Positions 35,805 to 45,760 of a stretch of DNA of 64,000 nucleotides are shown here, piece after piece. The notes under the pieces were generated by a model. It saw only the letters and a program-made list of their open reading frames with translations. It was not told where the DNA came from and ran no database searches. Where the stretch lies: NCBI GenBank assembly GCA_958298945.1, contig OY282606.1, positions 73,395,622 through 73,459,621 on the forward strand, in the 5' to 3' direction. Each line of letters begins with the position of its first letter. The first letter of the stretch is position 1. A program made the position numbers and the translations under genes. The DNA comes from Atherix ibis (lineage: Eukaryota; Arthropoda; Insecta; Diptera; Athericidae).

Positions 35805-36264
35805 TAGACTACTTTCGTCCAATGCAACGAAAGTTATCACTACAAATTTATCTTAGCTCGAGCGGCATACCGGCCTTTACGATAAAAAAAAACGCAAACG
35901 TCAAAATTTAGCTAACATTTATATTTGATTATTGTCCCGTGCATTTATTTGTAGTGAAAACCAAAGTGAAATCGCGTGGAGACTTATCTATGCCGCCGTC
36001 TACTTTTCAGTAGATTCACTCTCCTTTTCACTTTCATTTCACTCTCGAGCTGCGTACTGCCCGGCGAAATCGTGAGCTAAATTTTCCGATTTCGATTTCG
36101 CTAGCGAAAAATTGTATGAAAATTTATCTTAGCTCGAGCTGCATACCAGGCTTTAGGTAATAACAAAATCATCAATGCCATCGATAAGGCTACAATAACA
36201 ACTACTATCTTTAGTCTTTAGCCTCTATCTATCGAAGCTGTGTAACTTAAAGTAAACTTTTCCT

Positions 36265-36500
36265 TGCATTCCGCTTTGCGCTGGAATTAACCACTATCAG
36301 GAATCTTAACCAACGCAACTTTATCATCTTCACTGACAGACAGATGGCTATATTTATATAGTATCAAGTCTTAACAGAATGGTAAACAACATCCTCGGGC
36401 GTACGTAAAAATTCAGGAGCGATATTTTCTTAATTTTTCATTGACGTCACAATAATCCGGTCTACTCAAAATCATTACTATAATTTGAGGCACAAAAACT
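36265..36500 (+). pseudogene. RNase H fragment of a non-LTR retrotransposon
   Basis: Plus strand reads RFALELTTIRNLNQRNFIIF followed by TDRQMAIFI, matching the E-to-TDS core of a retrotransposon RNase H. Nothing else of the element is clear around it. Confidence 0.4.
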
Positions 36501-36799
36501 ATTTAAGAACTATAGGAATCCACACTTGATTTATCTTGAATTCTAAGGCTTTCAGATGACTATCTTGCATATATTTAAAAAATTTCAGCATACCCGGAAT
36601 TTCTAGCGAATTCAATTTTCATTATCCGATTTCCAAAAATCTATTTTCAAGGTTTCTTTTTAATCTGCTCAATCAAACTAATTTGCAAGCTTTCTTTGGT
36701 CTAACTAACTAATAAACGACCAGCTTTACTTAAGACACTAGCAAACCCTCTGGAACAAGTCTAAAGGATGCTTCATTTTACAATTGTAACTGCTTGAAG

Positions 36800-36930
36800 A
36801 AGGCTTGAGATCCTTTAAATGAAATCTTAATAGGCCATCAATAAAAGCTGTGATACTTCCGAATTTTTCCAAATCCAAATGTAAATCCTGCAGAACTGGT
36901 TTCTCAGGTAGAGAAAAAAATAAATCGTAG
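36800..36930 (+). pseudogene. Out-of-order Jockey reverse transcriptase scrap
   Basis: CCAAATCCAAATGTAAATCC followed by TGCAGAACTGGTTT matches the ETLQIQIQTLQNWFTKW part at 51670-51720, which normally follows the YADD motif. Here it lies about 0.7 kb before that motif, so this locus is rearranged or holds two fragments. Confidence 0.45.
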
Positions 36931-37029
36931 CACAAAAAACTAAAGTTCCCCTCACTGTACTGCACTTAAATAAGCGCTTGACAAGGATTTTACACGCCGT
37001 TAATTAATTATTTTAAAATATTAAATTAT

Positions 37030-38100
37030 GATCTAATAACAGCTCCTATTCTGAAGCAAATTTTCCGAATGGCTTTAGTTTTAATTACATACATTGTTAA
37101 TAATATCCTACGCACAACCTATTTTCCGTTACTCTGGAAATTTACTGTTATAAAAATGATTCCTAAACCAAATAAACCCATTAATTCTCCTTCCTCCTAT
37201 AAATTTATCAGCCTCTTACCAATCCTTGGTAATGAAAGAATTATTCCTGATCACCAATTTGGCTTCCGATCTGAACACTCCACTATCCAGCAATGCCATC
37301 GCGTTGTTGATCACATTGCATCCTACTCGTATCTTGAGAGGAAAGAGTATTGCCCAGGAGTATTTTTAGATATCTCCCAAGCTTTTGATCATTTGTGGCA
37401 TTTTGGACTCCTTTGGAAACTCAAGCGCTTTCTTCCTTCAACATACTACCTTATCATAAATTCATATCTCTCCCAACGTCATTTTCAAGTTGTAATTAAC
37501 TCAGAATCCTCAGATATATATCCTATTCTAGCCGGAATCTCACAAGGTAGTATCCTTGGACCCATTTTATATAATATTTATACCCATGATATCCCATCTG
37601 ATCGTAATACTATCATTGCTACTTATGCAGACGATACGGCCATACTTGCTACCCATAAAACCTATTTGGACATATGGAATTGAACTTTGGGGTTCAACTA
37701 AACGTTCCAATTCCTATTGCGTCCAGGCCTTACAATCCAAGATACTCCGTAAAATTGTTGATGCCCCCTTTTATGTTCGTAACAACGTAAAACATCGTGA
37801 TCTAAATATTCCTTTTGTCCAGGACCTGTGCATTTCCCGCTATCAAAAATTTTACTCCCGTTTATTCTATCATCATAATCCACTTTTGAGAAAATTTTCC
37901 TGTACTGCCCTTCCCGGAAACAGTCATCGGAGACTTAAGAGACAATGGCCTAGTGATTTTCTAGAGGAATCTAACTTCCATTAGTTGGAGAAATGCCGAT
38001 TTTCTAGAGGAATCTAACCCACTTCATGATGTACAAGATTGTAAATTAAAATGTTATGTAAATCTGCTTGTTTTAAAAAAGATTATAAAAATTAAAATTT
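37030..38100 (+). pseudogene. Jockey-like reverse transcriptase with internal deletions
   Basis: Shares its text with the element at 49347-52439. The palm blocks are present: LRTTYFPLLWKFTVIKMIPK, IIPDHQFGFRSEHSTIQQ, GVFLDISQAFDHLWH, GISQGSILGPILYNIYTHDI and YADDTAILATH. A deletion joins LLPILG to NERIIPDHQF, and another joins ATH to KTYLDIWN, with the thumb missing. The C-terminal part, TYGIELWGSTKRSNS to LKRQWPSDFLEESNFH, is in another frame (to 37984). The YADD pair is intact but the protein is not complete. The 3' tail to 38100 is also found at 62820-62900 in inverse orientation. Confidence 0.8.
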
Positions 38101-38769
38101 AAAGATTGCCTTCTACACAAAGTTCTCAACTCAGCAATCATTTTAACGAGGGTATATTTTTGAATGCAGTCTCCTTTTCAAGAAATACTTCCTCCGTTGA
38201 ATGCATTCCAAATATTCTTAGTATTTTTATATTAACATTTTATATCGCAACTCCACAGGAAAAAAACAACCAAAAACCAAATTTCAATCAAACGTGGCAA
38301 GAATCACTTTAAAGCCAAAAGTTATTCAACTTTAAGCACGTAAGATCGAAATTAATCTTCGAATACACACTCGAAATTTTAAGCGAATATAATTAATTTT
38401 TTTTTTCATTTTGTTAATTTAAGTCTAAAAAAATATCAACTAACATATTTATTTCCATTTTGCATGAGTTAATTCTTCTCAGCTTGCTTTGTTTTTTTTT
38501 TAACTCCTCGTGTTTCATAATAATCTGATGTTGGACGTAGATTTTCTTACAATCGGAAAATGTAGATATAACCTTCGTTTACCGAAATTATGCGCTATCA
38601 TTAGCTCAACATTCCGTAACAATGCATCCGAATTTATTGCATCAGTCAGAATAGCAGTTAAATTTGTTGTCTCAAAGATAAAAGGAAGTGCAATATCTAC
38701 AATATATTAGCCTCTTCGTTTATATTTACAACAGCACAGGATGATCAAACACTAGACCTAAACAGGTTT
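38101..38769. other. Unassigned region
   Basis: An open frame at 38510-38710 (KCRYNLRLPKLCAIISSTF) has no recognisable domain. Otherwise AT-rich without repeat partner noticed. Confidence 0.45.
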
Positions 38770-39450
38770 TATTATCTCTTCTATAAAATATCATTTTAAC
38801 TTCTTTCTAACCTTTTTTGAAAAAGCAGATATACGCGCAGTAGAGTATGCAGAGTGTCTAACTAAGTTTATTAGTATAACTTTCAATATCACGAAGAAAG
38901 TCTTCCATCCTATGGGCATAAAAGAAGACCCGCACAACAAATCTTACAATCTTCATACATAAGAGTGATCAGGAATAAGTCGGAGCAGACATAAGAGTGA
39001 TCAGGAATAAGTTCCTTGAATTCTACATAGATACTAGACTTAAGTGTAATTTGAAGAAAACGTTTGAAGAGCAATAAAGAACAATGAACCAATGCAGAGG
39101 AATATCACCGAAGTTGGTGTGCCTCAGTAATGTTAGCAAAAAAGATCACAGCGCATCTTTACGAAGAAGCTGAATATCAAAAAATATATTGTGGGTAAGA
39201 AAATGAGTTTTCAGCATAAACAATTCGAATGAATAAGAATACAAAATACCGAGAGATGGGAAACCATTCATCGACATGGTAAAATTCTAGAACTTATTCG
39301 GTTCTAGTTAGGAAGCTAGGGAATATTACCATCTTCACAGATCGACCCATGAAATCTATCCAAGCCGGTGCAACAATATTTTAGGAAGGTCTGTATCTCT
39401 CATGCCACCTGAATTTGTGGAAAAAGAGCTCAGTGCATCAAGTTGATTTT
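38770..39450 (+). pseudogene. Degenerate non-LTR retrotransposon relic, copy 2
   Basis: Matches 25475-26200, including GCAGATATACGCGCAGTAGA and GTATCTCTCATGCCA, with indels; copy 2 lacks part of the central region around 25680. It lies upstream of duplicated segment B as copy 1 lies upstream of segment A, but here several kb of DNA transposons come between. Copy 2 continues past the point where copy 1 stops. Confidence 0.5.
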
Positions 39451-39639
39451 TAGCTTTGTTGCAAGCGCTAGATCACATAAATGAGGACCAGGTACAGGAC
39501 ATGCAGATATTGACTTTGAGCTTCAATTCGAGTCACACGCCACCGCAAAAAGATGAGGCGCATATAAGAAAAAGAGGAAACTGCTTACAAACAGCTCTAA
39601 TACGAGATATGTTCTAAATATGACGTAGGAATAGCTAAA

Positions 39640-39682
39640 ATATCATAAAGCAATAGGCAAAGCGTCTATTGCTTTATGATAT
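39640..39682. repeat. Perfect 17-bp palindrome with 9-nt loop
   Basis: 39640-39656 (ATATCATAAAGCAATAG) is the exact reverse complement of 39666-39682. Confidence 0.95.
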
Positions 39683-39963
39683 TCATAGGAGGGCTTTGTC
39701 TGGAGGAGGTAGTTACCGCAGCACATATCTTGCGGTATGCTGTATGGTTTGTTAGGTTGACGTCGAAACAAATGCTCGCGATGACACAGGAAATTGAAGT
39801 CAGGAAACAAGCTCAAATAGAGCCGGATAGAACTACCTAAATACTCACCGGTTGTATAAATACGGAAGGATTCCGACTAAATATACTTTGTTACGAAATC
39901 TCTCATACGAGGTGAGGTCTGTTCAAAAAGTATCGCGAATTTCGAATTTCCGCGGGTTACATA

Positions 39964-41613
39964 CAGTGGCGGACTTATACTTAGAAACGAGTCAACATTC
40001 AGTTTTACTTATTTGTATTTGCTTTGATTACAATGGTATTGTAGACAAATAAGTACCGTTCATTTTTATTTATTCTTGATTTTTGTTCTAAAAATAGAAT
40101 TCAAACGGTTTTTTATTTGGCATCATGCGTTTAACTATTTGAAATTCGCAGTTGAAATTAATTTTCAAAGAACGTTGATATATAATTAGAAAAAGTGCAC
40201 TAAATTTAATGATAATATAAAATTTTGAAAGTAAGTATAATTTTAAATGATTGCACTTATTAGTAGTGCTTTAAAACAATATTATGTAACAGTACTATGG
40301 GGGGAAAAAAAGAGCTGTACACCGGAAATTCGACGGTTAATTGTTAAGAAATATCGCGAGGATTAATTATCAATGGAAACTATTGCTGCGGATCTGAAGT
40401 GTTCCAAAAAGATGATTTTTAATGCATTTAAAACATACTCTGAAACCGGAAGTTATGAAAACAGGGTGTGTCGGAGCAGACCGCGAAAAACGACACAAAG
40501 AGAAGACAGGGTTATTACCAGAATGAGCAAAGAAAATCCTTTTCTAACCGCTAAGGAAATAAATACGGCTGTATCGAACGATTTACAGCAAAAATTGTCA
40601 GAAAGGACAATTCGACGTAGGCTGAAATAAGGAGCACGACGTGGGTGCATTGCTCGCAAAAAACCAAGCGTTTCACAGAGAAACATAAAGCGCAGGTTAG
40701 CTTTTGCAAAAGAACACTTAAATAAACCGCTGCCATTCTGGCGAAAAGTACTGTGGAGTGACGAGTCCCTTTAATTTAATTTGATCGGGTCCGATGGTAA
40801 GGTCTACGTTAGACGTCCGAAAAATAAAGAATTGGACCCAAGGTATACCATTAAAACAATCAAACACGGTGGTGGTAATATAATGGTTTGGGGTGCATTT
40901 TCCTGGCGTGGGGTTGGTGCGCTATTCAAAATCGACGGACGAATGGACCAACACGGGTACAAGAATATATTGAAAAATATAATGGAACCATATTGTGACG
41001 ATAATATGCCTGTCCCCTATATTTTTCAACAGGATAATGATTTTAAACACACTTCACGGTTAGTGAAGTGTTGGTTTACGGAGAATAAAATTAATGTATT
41101 AGATTGGCCAGCGCTGAGTCCTGACCTCAATCCTATTGAGAACTTATGGGCACATGTTCAAAAAGGATAGAGGAGCAGGACTTCGAAAAATCAAGGACAC
41201 CTGCTTCAAAATATTGAAGATATTTGGAGCAAAATAAATATTAAGGTTTGCCAGGACTAACTAGCCAGTATGCCAAAACGTTGTGCGGTGGTCATAAAAA
41301 ATAAAGGATACCCAACCAAATACTGATCACCAAAAAGGATTTTTTTTATTTTTGATGTGATATTACCAAAGGAAAATGTGATTTATTTTATTGGTTTCTA
41401 ATTATAAGACCAGCCAATACGAACTTGTTTTACCTATTTTGTTACTTACTATTTTAAATAAAAAGTTAATTAAATAAAATTATTTTCTTCCTCAACACAG
41501 GATATATTTGTACTAAATCCCCAAATTTTTAGACTTTCCGTACGTTTTTTCAGGATATACATATAACCAATTCTTTAAAAAAATTATCGTTTCTAAATAT
41601 ATCACCGCCACTG
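39964..41613 (+). mobile_element. Tc1-like transposon inserted in the mariner
   Basis: Begins CAGTGGCGGACTTATACTTA and ends with the inverted form (CACCGCCACTG), each flanked by TA (39962-39963 and 41614-41615). Joining the flanks restores the mariner arm as it appears at 58117-58150. Length is 1650 bp, normal for Tc1. Nesting shows it arrived after the mariner. Confidence 0.9.
40310..41330 (+). pseudogene. Tc1 transposase (DD34E) with stop codons
   Basis: One frame holds the whole protein with a few stops: TPEIRRLIVKKYRED, stop, SMETIAADLKCSKKMIFNAF, RSRPRKTTQREDRVI, then a TAA near 40628. The catalytic triad is WSDESL (followed by an extra TAA codon before FNLIGSDGKVYVRRP), FQQDNDFKHTS and SPDLNPIENLW, with 34 residues between the second Asp and the Glu. 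GGGNIMVWGAFSWRGVG lies between. The C-terminal part to about 41325 (MPKRCAVVIKNKGYPTKY) has two more stops. All three catalytic residues remain, so decay is recent. Confidence 0.85.
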
Positions 41614-41691
41614 TATGTTCGATTTTTTTGTGGCCTTATATTGGAACTCATGTCTCTCACTTATGCTGATAAGTTCGGCCATTTTGAATGC

Positions 41692-42302
41692 TCAGTTAAT
41701 TTTTGACAGCTGCTGTGCTTGTACGAGTTTTGGATCGTCTTCGATTTTTGCCCATTGCAAAAAATCGATCAAAGAATCTGTTTCGGGAACAAGAAAGTCA
41801 TAGGGGGCCAGATCTGGGGAATACGGTGGCTGCAGCATTGTTAGTGTGTTGTTTTTAGCTAAAAATTCACGCACAAGCAACGATGCGTGAGCAGGGGCGT
41901 TATCGTGGTGCAAAAGCCAATTTTTGTTCTTCCACAAATCCGGGCGTTTCTGGCAGGTAATATTCCTTATTGACCGTTCTGCCCTGTGGCAACAACTCAT
42001 GATGCACCACGCCCCTGCAACCGAAGAAAACTGTAAGCAAAACCTTCACATTCGGCCGAACTTCGCGCACTTTTTTCGGTCTTGGCTCGTGCGGCAGCTT
42101 CTATTGGGATGATTGAGCTTTGGTTTCCGTCATAACCATAAACCCATGATTCGTCACCAGTTATGACCCTCTGGAGCAAATTTGGGTCGTCGCGGACAGA
42201 GTCGAACAGCTCCTTAGCAATGTTATTGCGATGCTGTTTTTGGTCGAAAATGGGCAAAAATCGAAGACGAGCCAAAACACGTGCAAGCAAAGCAACTGTC
42301 AA
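41692..42302 (-). pseudogene. Mariner transposase core, missing both termini
   Basis: Minus strand reads VITGDESWVYGYD (first Asp), then a shifted CRGVVHH region, ERSIRNITCQKRPDLWKNKN, LLHHDNAPAHASLLVREFLA (second Asp) and LQPPYSPDLAPYDFLV (third Asp). The HTH domain is absent: the reading passes directly from TIR sequence (RVLARLRFLPIF) into DQKQHRNNIAKELFDS. The C-terminal helices after the third Asp are also gone. A frameshift lies near 42000. Confidence 0.75.
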
Positions 42303-42448
42303 AAATTAACTGAACTTGTCGGCATAAGTGAGACATATGAGTACCAACATAATGCAACAAAAAATCGAAAATCGAATATACGTAACCCGCGGAAATTCAA
42401 AATTCACGATACTTTTTGAACAGACCCGTATATGTACACAAGCAACTA

Positions 42449-43713
42449 AAGGGTGGACCAATTAAAAGTTGCATTTTGAAAAGTAAATAAAAAAAATTTG
42501 TTGGTTTGTTGGTTTGTATATTTTTTTTTAATTTCCGGTTTTATTAGAAAGATTGAACCTTGAAATTTAAGAATGATACACAACATCATTTAAATGACTG
42601 CCACGGCTGGCCTTACAGTACCCCATTTGCTCGATCCAATTTTTCAGTACATTTTCGATTGTATGGGCCTGTATCTCTTCAATGGCAATTTTGATTTCGT
42701 ATTTCAAGGCCTCAATTGTTTTTGGATGGCTTGCGTAACATTTATCCTTAACGGCTCCCCACAGAAAATAATCCAACGGTCTCAAATCACAGCTTCGAGG
42801 CGGCCAATTGACATCAGAATTTCGACTGATTATTCGGTTTTCGCAAGTATTGCCCAAAAGTTGGATTGTTACGTTGGCTGTGTAGCAAGTGGCCCCATTC
42901 TGTTGAAACCAAATGTCGTCCATGCCATTCTCTTCAACTTTTGGAAACAAAAATTCGTTGAGCATGCCACGATAGCGCTCACCATTGACCGTAACGGCGG
43001 CTCCTTCATCGTTTTCGAAGAAAAACGGGCCAATAATGCCTCCAGTCCAAAATCCGCACCAAACCGTGACTCGTTGTGCATGCATCGGCTTTTCCATGGT
43101 GACGTATGGATTTTCTGAGCCCCAGATGCGACAATTTTGTTTGTTGACATACCCGCCGAGGTGGAAATGGGCCTCATCCGAAAAGATTATTCTTCGGTAA
43201 AAATGATCATCTCCGGCCAATTGATCTTGAGCTCATCGGGCAAACCGAAAACGCTTTAGTTGTTAGACTAATTAAACTTTGTAAGCTTTCATACCGAGGT
43301 CTTTGTGCAAAATTCTGAACAGAGAAGTGCGAGAAATGTTCAATTCCTGAGAACAGTGACGAGTTAATCACGGATATTTTCAGTAACGGCGGCAATATTC
43401 TCGGTCGTTCGTATTAAAGCGGGAGCGAGTTGCTTTGGCAACAAACAAACCAGTTTCGCGAAGTCGCTTCACGAATTATACCACAAGTTGACGTGATGGC
43501 ATTCGATCTTTGCTCATTTTTTTTAAATTTCTGACAGTTTGGGTTTGGAAGTAAGTTCTCAATATTTCCCAGTTTTCTTCAAGCGTATGGATTACCATTT
43601 CGTAAAATTCAGTCTTTCAACTAACAATCTGTCAATTCGTGATGACATTTAACACTCAAGTATATACTTCAAATAAATAGTGGTTCAAAATGCAACCGCT
43701 AGATGGACCACCC
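42449..43713 (-). mobile_element. Rosa (DD41D) mariner-family element
   Basis: GGGTGGACC at 42451 and its inverse GGACCACCC ending at 43713 are ~30-bp imperfect inverted repeats that share TTGCATTTTGAA, with TA outside (42447-42448 and 43714-43715). Length is about 1.26 kb. It contains one degraded transposase on the minus strand and lies 20 bp from the end of the mariner at 39908-42428. Confidence 0.8.
42567..43517 (-). pseudogene. Rosa transposase, DD41D class, second Asp lost
   Basis: An intact 217-codon part (43220-42567) holds the catalytic domain: IIFSDEAHFHLGGYVNKQN, VTVWCGFWTGGIIGPFFF, DIWFQQNGATCYTANV, NWPPRSCDLRPLDYFLWG and the tail KASRGSHLNDVVYH. There are 41 residues between the QQ-x-G position and the Asp of PLDYFLW, which defines DD41D. 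The second Asp is Asn here (QQNGAT), so the enzyme should be inactive. The N-terminal part, from about 43517 (MSKDRMPSRQLVV), has stops and frameshifts. Confidence 0.8.
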
Positions 43714-43942
43714 TATATAACAGGAAATTTATATCTTCGAATTAGCGCATAAGGTCAGGTAATATCTTATTTCGGGACTATTATAAGACTTTTTTTTCAC
43801 TACAATTAGGAATTTCGGAATTAATCCGATAAATTTTTTTTTGGATTCGCAAAAATTTTCGGTTTTTTATCAATAATTAACAGGGCGTATGAGTAGGAGC
43901 TCCTATAGTTGCTAGTACACTGGCAAGTCCTGATTTGAACTG

Positions 43943-44006
43943 TTTTAAGCATATTTAATAACAATGGACTATGTTCATAGTCCATTGTTATTAAATATGC
44001 TTAAAA
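43943..44006. repeat. Perfect 31-bp palindrome with 2-nt loop, unique to segment B
   Basis: 43943-43973 is the exact reverse complement of 43976-44006. Segment A has only the left-arm sequence (about 26291-26321), so the inverted arm was added after duplication. Confidence 0.95.
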
Positions 44007-44247
44007 TAATAGACTATGTTCATAGTTCTTCTTGAAGGAAATCCGCTCAAGCTAACGCTAACAAAACCCTTCACGGTTACGTTGCTTCAAAAGCGTGTTT
44101 TTAATGAACTTTAATTAAAAAATTATTAAAGATATTATTTTGTCGTTAATAATTCGGACAGGGCTCTTTAAAAAGTTTAATTTTAGCGTTTTTTTAGGAT
44201 CATTTTTAGTAACATTTGTACTATCCAAAGCGTGTAGCGAAACTCGG

Positions 44248-45301
44248 TCACCAATGAGCATCTCGCAATTTTGCCACTTCAGCAATAATATCGGCATGAT
44301 TAGCATGTAAATTAATAGTTCGATCTAAATCCATCCAACGTACGTGGGCAGCGTCGTCTCCAGCGACCAAATTCAGTTTTCCAACGTTGGTTCCGTCATC
44401 ATCGTGGAAATTGTAGGCAACGGTCTCTATCCACGCATTGTCTGTATTACGAAAATCATCCACGTAGCCTTTGTAGATCTCATCACCATTAGTAAAGAAC
44501 GCGTCAAATGCTTCCTGGCTTAGACTATCTTTTGAACTATTGAGTGCTTCCTCAGAGAATTCACGTCTTAGTGTTGCCGTAACCAGTTCTCCAGGATCAA
44601 CCATACCGCCTGGTATCGCCCATTTTTGGTTGTCGTCTCTGTATTGCCACCATTTGAAGAATTTTTCTAGAATAAAATTAAGGCAAATCCGTAAATAAAT
44701 TTTAGGCAATTACTTTGTTAATGTGCAAACCTATGAGATTGTGTGTTTTCTATTGGCCTTCCGTCCTCATCTCTCTTCCATCGAGTTACAATAGGATCCG
44801 CTGCGTGATTAGGACCCCATCGGCCAAGTAGTCCTCTTCTCTTTATGCCGGTTTTGCCAATAGGATTCAATGGGTAACCATTATTTATCTCGTAGTGTGG
44901 TTTAACAAAAGATAATCGGTTAACTTTCCCATCAACACGGTGCCACTTTGGTTTGAATGAAGAATTATCAATTTCCGGATCTGCCCAAACTTGACCAGAA
45001 ACTGTATTCGATGTATGATTTGGTGGATTATAGTCTTTGTAATTTTTATTCCAAGAAACCAAATCATCCGGTACCGGAAACCGGCTTATATTACTCCTCG
45101 GATATAACGCATTCCGGCAATTCAAGTGGGTAAACACCTTCATATTAATTTTATTGACTGAACACACTTCAATAGCATTCACAACTTGAAGAACATTAGT
45201 CAACAGAATACTATAAAATATTGTATATAAAAACAGTATTTTCCCCAATTTTCACGAATTGTATTTTCCGTAAACACACTCTCGTAAACTAACGCAATCA
45301 T
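44248..45301 (-). pseudogene. NUDT9: NUDT9 copy B, two frameshifts
   Basis: Same exon plan as copy A (intron 44667-44730, 64 bp, same splice sites). Relative to A, two bases are missing near 44633, so QRRDNQKW becomes unreadable just before the Nudix box and the catalytic region is out of frame. One base is also missing in a G-run (C-run on +, about 45243-45246), which breaks the N-terminal extension. Substitutions include Lys for Arg in GRTG and Ser for Arg in ALNRSKD. If translation began at the internal Met (about 45139) only the 2-nt deletion would matter, and it is still disabling. Confidence 0.8.
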
Positions 45302-45760
45302 CAAAATAAGAATCAAGTGAGAATTGTCAAAATAAACAAATTTCGGCAACAGTGTTAGTCATGTTATCATCTGTTGTATAGTTGGGCGAAAGTTCTAGTA
45401 GAGGGCACTATAAGCAAATGCATAAACTCACCACAGTAATGAATTGTGTTCTTTGGTCTAGTTTCCAATTTCAATTTTTTCGGTTTATTTTTGATTTACT
45501 TTCGAAGAAAATAGATTTATGAAATTTTGATTTATTTACTTTTGCGAAAAAATAGAAAATAACCAAAATCTTTTCTGATTCTTTTCGAAAATTTGAAAAT
45601 TTCCCTAGATAATTGCGTACTTAGGATATTGCATAACAATTTTGGAAAACATTTCCAATAGTGATGAGAAGCCTGGCAAGTAATCGTTATCGATTCTCCT
45701 AGTTTATTCTTCGCACTTGAACTTCCGGGGGCTGTTCGTAGTAGATAAGTAACGTCAAAG
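45302..45760. promoter_or_regulatory. Shared upstream region of NUDT9 and IDS, copy B
   Basis: Nearly identical to 27598-28059, including the TATCGAT site (about 45688-45694) and the region before the IDS start. IDS copy B therefore probably keeps its promoter. Confidence 0.4.

Larger units (their letters stand above)
35125..36151. mobile_element. Inverted-repeat element (MITE-like) carrying a mitochondrial insert
   Basis: Ends at 35125-35157 and 36119-36151 are 33-bp inverted repeats, starting GCCTGGTATGCAGCTCGAGC, with about one mismatch. A further similar end lies inside at 35843-35876, which suggests a nested or rearranged element. TTA occurs close to both outer ends (35121-35123 and about 36153-36155) and could be a 3-bp target duplication; this is not certain. 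There is no transposase. Nearly half of the element is the ND5 numt. Confidence 0.6.
39908..42428 (-). mobile_element. Long-TIR mariner, internally deleted, interrupted by a Tc1 element
   Basis: TA at 39906-39907 and 42429-42430 bracket inverted ends of about 190-200 bp once the Tc1 insert is removed: 39908-39961 plus 41616-41758 pairs with 42246-42428. Both arms run from the GTCTGTTCAAAAAGTATCGC type end to the GGGCAAAAATCGAAGACG segment. The same element type occurs at 52441-53436 and 58101-58974. The inner transposase is deleted at both ends. Confidence 0.8.

Noticed and set aside
37698..37883. Minus-strand frame also present at 62985-63197 on +
   Set aside because: It is the antisense of the Jockey C-terminal region; recurrence comes from the repeat, not from a gene.
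42594..43118. 174-codon plus-strand frame
   Set aside because: Antisense shadow of the rosa transposase.
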